Source: an uncultured Clostridia bacterium
Lineage (GTDB): Bacteria; Bacillota; Clostridia; Peptostreptococcales; Anaerovoracaceae
Reading direction: 5' to 3'
Length of the DNA: 64,000 nucleotides
NCBI GenBank assembly: GCA_934255135.1
Contig: CAKQMV010000009.1
Coordinates: 22,365-86,364 of the forward strand
This document shows, piece after piece, positions 59,677 to 64,000 of the stretch (positions within the stretch are counted from its first letter, which is position 1; each line of letters opens with the position of its first letter). Made by a program: the position numbers and the translations under genes. A model generated the notes under the pieces. The model ran no database searches. It saw only the letters and a program-made list of their open reading frames with translations, and was not told the DNA's origin.

Positions 59677-62535
59677 ATGAGCGTTAATTCTGTATTTGAG
59701 AATGTAAGGCGTATATCGAAGCGGGTTCTGTGCGTGCTGTTTGGTGTGATGATTGCGGTATCATCAATGCCTTCTGGCGTTGATGCGGCAGAGAAGGAAG
59801 CATCAGAGGATGTGATTCGCGTAGCTTCACTTAATGACAGCTTTAACTTTGTCAACAGTAAGGGTATTCGAAGAGGATACTGCTACGAGCTTCTTGATAA
59901 GCTCTCTGGTTATACTGGCTGGAAGTATGAGTACGTGGACAGCACATGGGGCGACTGCTTTGATGAGCTTAAGGATGGCGAGATTGATATCATAGGTGGC
60001 GTCTCATATACAGACGAGCGCGCGAGTCAGATGCTTTTCTCAGAAACTGCAATGGGTAAGGAGAAGTATTACCTTTATGCAGACCCATCAAATGAAGAGA
60101 TTTCTGAAGCTGATTTAAAGTCTCTTGATGGTAAGAGAATAGGAGTACTTCATAATTCAAAGCCTGAGGAATTGCTTAATAAATGGGAACAGAAGTACGG
60201 AATCAGGCTAAAGCATGTCAATACGATCAACGATGAAGATATTTCAGAGAAGCTTAAGGATAATGAAATCGACTGCTTTATTCAGCTCGAGGAATCATAC
60301 TGGGCGAAGCATGGAATTTCATCGATTACATGCATCGGTCAATCGAGCGTCTATTTTGCCATTAATCAGAACAGGCCTGATATAAAGAATGCAATAGATA
60401 AAGCTATGAATGGTCTTGAAGAGGATAATCCTTTCTATATTATGGACTTGTATAAGGAGTATTTCTCTTTCGATTCTGCACCTGTTCTTTCGGGTGCGGA
60501 GAAGACCTGGCTTAAGAAGCACGGTAATATTAAGCTGGGTTATCTGAATAATGATCCCGCAGTCAGTGTTCTTGATAAGTCAACTGGTGAGATGACTGGT
60601 GCTATAACTGATTATATAAAATATGCTGAAGACTGTTTAGGTAACCAGACTCTCGAGTTTGATCTGGTTGGATTTGACAACAGTAAGGAAATAAGAGCGG
60701 CTCTGAAATCAAATGAGATAGATGCAATATTTCATTTTCCTCAGCACCCTAATGTAGCTAATGATAATGGTTTTTCATTTACTAATACGACATGGACATA
60801 CGGCCTGCTTGCTGTAATGAAGGTATCCGATAAAGAACCTTTTAATGAAAAAGCTGCAAAGAAGGTGGCTATTCCTAAGGACTCCATTTCACTTGCTGAG
60901 CACATAGAGTATTTCTATCCTCAGTGGGAGATTATTGAATGCAATTCTGTCGAGGATGAAGTCAAGGCCATTGATGAAGGTGATGCTGATTTATTTGTTA
61001 CAGGTGTAGGTAACGCATCAGAGTATACCAGTAAGACAACATATTATGGAGTTCCACTGTCTCAACCGGAGAGATCTGCAATAGCTGTTAACAGCGGAAA
61101 CAGATATCTTCTATCAATTCTTAATAAGACGATTAAAGCAATGCCTACCAATATGCTGACAGGCTCGCTTTCTATGTATGAAAGTAATGCGAAGAGAGTA
61201 ACTTTGAAGGCCTATCTGAAGGACAATATGTTAACTGTTTCTATTACGGTAATTTCAGCTACTCTAATTGTTCTTATCTGCATTCTTATTCTGCTTCGGA
61301 AGGCGAGACGCGCAGAGGCTGCATCAAGACAGGCTGCGATCGATACACATTCACTTAATGAGAAGCTGCAGGTTGCAGTCGAGAAGGCAGAGAGCGCAAG
61401 CCGTGCCAAGTCGACGTTCCTGTTTAACATGTCTCACGACATCAGAACTCCAATGAATGCAATCATTGGATACTCCGATCTGTCACTTAGACATCTTGAT
61501 GAGCCAGACAAGCTCAAGCGATACATGGAGAACATTCAGGCCTGCGGCAGGAACCTTTTGGCCTTGCTTAATAATGTTCTCGATCTGGCAAGAATTGAGA
61601 ACAGAAAGACAAGAATCGAATATTCGGTTACAGATGTAAAGAGTGATTTTGATACCTGCGTTATGATGTTCAGTAACGATGCTGAGGCTAAGAATCAGAC
61701 GCTTACAAGGACTGAGGAGATAATCTATCCGTATGTTCATACGGACAGTCTTCATGTTACTGAGGTTATTACCAATATCTTAAGTAATGCTGTGAAGTAC
61801 ACCGGTGTGGGTGGAAGCATAAGTGTTAATCTTAAGCAGACTCCGGCTGCAGAGGCTGGCTGGTGCAATATGATATTTACTGTAGCAGATAACGGCATCG
61901 GCATGTCGGAGGAATTCCAGAAGCACCTGTTCGAGCCTTTTGAACGCGAGCATACGTCGACAATCTGTGGTATCGAGGGAAGTGGCATCGGCATGGGCAT
62001 AGTGAAGGAGCTTGTGGATCTGATGAACGGTACTGTAGAGGTCGAGAGTGTAATAGGTGAGGGTTCAACCTTCACTGTTACAATTCCTTGCCAGATTGCA
62101 TCTGAATCAGAGGTGCGCAAGAGGAAGCATGTCGTAAGAACTGGTTCGAAGGCTCTTAAGGGCGTAAGGATTCTTCTTGCTGAGGATAATGACATCAATG
62201 CGGAGATTGCCGAGGAGCTTCTTTCGGAGGAGGGCTGCGTTACTGAAAGAGCCTGCGATGGAGCAGAGTGTCTTAAGATGCTCGAGAATGCTGACGACGG
62301 CTACTACAGAATGGTAATCATGGACATTCAGATGCCTGTTATGGATGGTTATGAAGCAACAAGAGCAATAAGAAAGCTTGATGACGAGGCGAAGGCAGAG
62401 ATTCCTATTATTGCCATGACGGCCAATGCTTTTGCAGAGGACAAGCAGGCAGCGCTTGCTGCCGGAATGAATGATCATGTTGGCAAGCCAGTTGATATGA
62501 GTGTGCTTGTGCCTATAATGAAGAAATATCTGTAA
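59677..62535 (+). CDS. BvgS-like hybrid sensor histidine kinase with two solute-binding domains
   Basis: The 952-residue protein has a signal peptide (cleaved near GVDAAEKE). Two tandem SBP_bac_3 domains follow (about 45-265 and 275-500), then one membrane helix (about 510-532). The cytoplasmic part has a HisKA domain with NMSHDIRTPMNAIIGYSD (His587) and an HATPase (ILSNAVKYT, DNGIGM, GSGIGMGIVKEL). A receiver domain comes last (LLAEDNDIN, MDIQMPVMDG with Asp883). The binding domains imply sensing of an amino acid or similar small solute. No Hpt protein or DNA-binding regulator is encoded next to it. It starts 28 bases after the zinc ribbon gene, with GGGGG upstream. Confidence 0.9.
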   Translation: MSVNSVFENVRRISKRVLCVLFGVMIAVSSMPSGVDAAEKEASEDVIRVASLNDSFNFVNSKGIRRGYCYELLDKLSGYTGWKYEYVDSTWGDCFDELKDGEIDIIGGVSYTDERASQMLFSETAMGKEKYYLYADPSNEEISEADLKSLDGKRIGVLHNSKPEELLNKWEQKYGIRLKHVNTINDEDISEKLKDNEIDCFIQLEESYWAKHGISSITCIGQSSVYFAINQNRPDIKNAIDKAMNGLEEDNPFYIMDLYKEYFSFDSAPVLSGAEKTWLKKHGNIKLGYLNNDPAVSVLDKSTGEMTGAITDYIKYAEDCLGNQTLEFDLVGFDNSKEIRAALKSNEIDAIFHFPQHPNVANDNGFSFTNTTWTYGLLAVMKVSDKEPFNEKAAKKVAIPKDSISLAEHIEYFYPQWEIIECNSVEDEVKAIDEGDADLFVTGVGNASEYTSKTTYYGVPLSQPERSAIAVNSGNRYLLSILNKTIKAMPTNMLTGSLSMYESNAKRVTLKAYLKDNMLTVSITVISATLIVLICILILLRKARRAEAASRQAAIDTHSLNEKLQVAVEKAESASRAKSTFLFNMSHDIRTPMNAIIGYSDLSLRHLDEPDKLKRYMENIQACGRNLLALLNNVLDLARIENRKTRIEYSVTDVKSDFDTCVMMFSNDAEAKNQTLTRTEEIIYPYVHTDSLHVTEVITNILSNAVKYTGVGGSISVNLKQTPAAEAGWCNMIFTVADNGIGMSEEFQKHLFEPFEREHTSTICGIEGSGIGMGIVKELVDLMNGTVEVESVIGEGSTFTVTIPCQIASESEVRKRKHVVRTGSKALKGVRILLAEDNDINAEIAEELLSEEGCVTERACDGAECLKMLENADDGYYRMVIMDIQMPVMDGYEATRAIRKLDDEAKAEIPIIAMTANAFAEDKQAALAAGMNDHVGKPVDMSVLVPIMKKYL

Positions 62536-62584
62536 AAATTTGTGGGGCTTTGTGAGGGGCTTCGCCAGAAAGAGAATTTGTGGA

Positions 62585-63121
62585 ATGAAATTTGACGGAC
62601 TGAAATATGAACGAATAGTAGATGCAGGGCATCCATACTATGAGGATGCAATTGAACTTTATAAGATAAGCTTTCCAGCTCACGAGCAGAGAAAGAAGGA
62701 ATCTCAGATTGAGATACTGAGTGATTCTCGTTATCACTTCGACGCAGTTTTCGATGACGGAGTTTTCGTGGGCGAGATCCTGTACTGGAACATTGGCGAG
62801 TTTCTCTATGTTGAGCACTTTTGCGTAATGCCGAATATGAGAAACAAGCACTACGGACAGAGAATACTGGCTGCACTTCAGGACAAGCCTATGATTCTTG
62901 AGATTGATCCACCTGTGAATGAGATTTCTATACGCAGGCAAGGGTTCTATGAGCGCTGTGGATTTGTAGCTAATCCATATGCTCACATTCATCCACCTTA
63001 TTCTGAGAAGAATGAGGGGCATAATCTTGTAGTTATGAGTTCGCCAAAAGAGCTTACACCTGAGGAGTATGAGGTGTTTAATCGCGGACTGTGTGATATG
63101 GTAATGGCCAGCGCATTGTAA
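62585..63121 (+). CDS. GNAT family N-acetyltransferase
   Basis: The 178-residue protein has the GNAT core YVEHFCVMPNMRNKHYGQRI (near residues 77-96, motif A for acetyl-CoA) followed by MILEIDPPVNEISIRRQGFY and ERCGF. The substrate is unknown. ATG 62585 is chosen because it gives a normal MKFDGLKYERIVDAGHP start. An upstream frame opening at 62540 would add a basic segment without a ribosome binding site. Translation signals are weak (AGAAAGAGA). Confidence 0.8.
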   Translation: MKFDGLKYERIVDAGHPYYEDAIELYKISFPAHEQRKKESQIEILSDSRYHFDAVFDDGVFVGEILYWNIGEFLYVEHFCVMPNMRNKHYGQRILAALQDKPMILEIDPPVNEISIRRQGFYERCGFVANPYAHIHPPYSEKNEGHNLVVMSSPKELTPEEYEVFNRGLCDMVMASAL

Positions 63122-63150
63122 ATAGTAGTTTAGTAATCAGAGGTTGGATT

Positions 63151-63777
63151 ATGTTTAGAAACTTGGTGCTGGTGCAGGTCGTACTTCTGAGTTTTCAGAG
63201 CTTGCTATATTTCGGCTGCGAAATGTTTCAGCACAGAATTCATAATGTAAAACTGGAAATAGATGACAGAATTCCGTTCCTGCCATGGAGCGTGCTGTTT
63301 TACTGTCTCTGGTTTCCGCTGATTGCTGTTTATCCGCTGGCGGTATATGATGTTGATCCAGTTTATTATTGTAATTACTTAGTGGCAATGGTTCTGGAGA
63401 TTCTGGTAAGTGTTGCCTGTTATCTTGTATATCCAACTTCATTTAAGAGACCTGCTACTCCAGATACTTTCTGGGGTAACTTTATGAAGCTTATATATCA
63501 TGGAAGCTACAGGGGCTTGAACTGTGCGCCAAGTCTACACTGTTCAAGCTGCTATCTGATAATATGGGTTTCGATTGCGTGTCCGGGTATGGAGATGTGG
63601 ATCAGGATACTTGCTATAGTAGTGGCAGTACTGATAGTGCTGTCAACTCTGACTACCAAGCAGCACGCTGTTATAGATGTGGTGACAGCGGCGCCGCTGT
63701 TTGGGCTGTGCTATGGTGCTGGAGCGGCGCTGGCTGTGCAGCTTTATCCGGTGATAGTTGGATTCATAGGAAGATAG
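63151..63777 (+). CDS. PAP2 superfamily membrane phosphatase
   Basis: The 208-residue protein has five or six membrane helices and the PAP2 catalytic motifs. They are FKRPATPDTF (motif 1-like, near residue 104), CAPSLHCSSCYLI (motif 2, near 128) and STLTTKQHAVIDVVT (motif 3, near 167). This pattern is closer to the inositolphosphotransferase-like branch than to BacA-type. It probably dephosphorylates a lipid phosphate at the membrane surface. The start at 63151 has a AGAGGTTGG upstream. Confidence 0.82.
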   Translation: MFRNLVLVQVVLLSFQSLLYFGCEMFQHRIHNVKLEIDDRIPFLPWSVLFYCLWFPLIAVYPLAVYDVDPVYYCNYLVAMVLEILVSVACYLVYPTSFKRPATPDTFWGNFMKLIYHGSYRGLNCAPSLHCSSCYLIIWVSIACPGMEMWIRILAIVVAVLIVLSTLTTKQHAVIDVVTAAPLFGLCYGAGAALAVQLYPVIVGFIGR

Positions 63778-63823
63778 GTGCTAGCTTGTGCGATATCCAA
63801 AATTATCTTGCAATAAAAAATGA

Positions 63824-63861
63824 GCCTATTAATGCCAAAACATGCATTGATAGGCATTTTT
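63824..63861 (+). terminator. terminator after the PAP2 gene
   Basis: GCCTATTAATGC pairs with GCATTGATAGGC (one wobble) around 8 bases, followed by ATTTTTAT. Confidence 0.85.
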
Positions 63862-63875
63862 ATGCCTTAAATTCT

Positions 63876-63908
63876 AGCCCGACTCACTTACATTCTCGTC
63901 GGGCTTTT
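63876..63908 (+). terminator. second terminator-like hairpin
   Basis: AGCCCGAC pairs with GTCGGGCT around a 14-base loop, followed by TTT. Its arm AGCCCG recurs in the repeat that follows. Confidence 0.55.
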
Positions 63909-63924
63909 CATTATCATATTTCAG

Positions 63925-64000
63925 CACACCGCGGGCTTAATCATCGAATTTCCAAGCTGTAGCCCGCACACCGCGGGCTGTATTAACGAATTCTCAAGCT
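63925..64000. repeat. start of a 42-bp repeat array running off the window
   Basis: CACACCGCGGGCT occurs at 63925 and 63967, each followed by a 7-8 base variable stretch, then GAATT, two bases and CAAGCT. The period is 42 bases. The junction AGCCCGCACACCGCGGGCT is itself a hairpin. The second unit is cut by the window edge, so copy number is unknown. Confidence 0.65.

Noticed and set aside
63925..64000. CRISPR array at the right edge
   Set aside because: The period of 42 is too short, the spacer-like part is only 7-8 bases and no cas gene is nearby.

Overview
The window is a gene-dense stretch of chromosome from an anaerobic member of the Bacillota, most likely class Clostridia. The support is: moderate-to-low GC with heavy AGA and CTT codon use, strong AGGAGG ribosome binding sites, tRNAs with encoded CCA, the blocks tig-clpP-clpX-lon-engB and rplS-rbgA-rnhB, a soluble [FeFe] hydrogenase, and DUF1292, DUF4317, DUF4418 and YitT proteins typical of Clostridia. 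A relative of Mogibacterium or other Anaerovoracaceae would fit, but that is a guess from style, not a search result.

Layout. 1-6746 is a branched-chain amino acid operon (leuC end, leuD, leuB, ilvB, ilvN, ilvC, ilvD), followed closely by a DUF815 AAA ATPase and an aminotransferase. 9272-13766 holds a SerA-like dehydrogenase, a penicillin-binding-protein-like protein without catalytic residues, and uvrC. 13763-15679 has a DUF1292 gene, tRNA-Leu, and a DUF4418 gene next to the wreck of an FtsX/MacB-type ABC transporter. 15701-25204 runs murI, a CYTH protein, trigger factor, ClpP, ClpX, Lon, EngB, Hpt, a PHP phosphoesterase and a small unknown gene. 25231-29524 contains a candidate structured RNA, a Fur-box-like palindrome, a Nudix hydrolase, a catalytically degraded XerD-like protein, rplS with its leader, rbgA, and an RNase HII / hybrid-binding / RNase HI fusion. 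29583-36436 is folD, a small alarmone synthetase, valS, folC and glyA (one-carbon and folate metabolism). 36603-43984 has a P-loop protein, an orphan DNA methyltransferase, a YitT protein, a two-gene GltD-like oxidoreductase plus [FeFe] hydrogenase operon, and a YprB-like nuclease. ychF and lgt lie on the minus strand (44201-46169). They are followed by a six-tRNA array (Met, Val, Asp, His, Gln, Cys).

47001-64000 is looser and looks accessory. It has an HD hydrolase, an AGCS symporter, a repeat-rich intergenic region, a nitroreductase with an amber codon, several small conserved genes, and a peptide-use group (POT transporter, proline iminopeptidase, M24 peptidase) interrupted by a secreted ApbE lipoprotein. 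Then come a 340-bp element with long structured inverted ends beside a beheaded transporter gene, an unknown membrane protein with a zinc ribbon partner, a BvgS-like hybrid histidine kinase, a GNAT enzyme and a PAP2 protein. A repeat array starts at the right edge.

The most unusual items are the three-domain RNase H fusion, the XerD homologue that keeps its tyrosine but loses Lys and both His, the catalytically dead D,D-carboxypeptidase-like membrane protein, the ordered-end MITE-like element, and the unexplained structured RNA at 25231-25374. I see no clear new defence system, CRISPR array or prophage.
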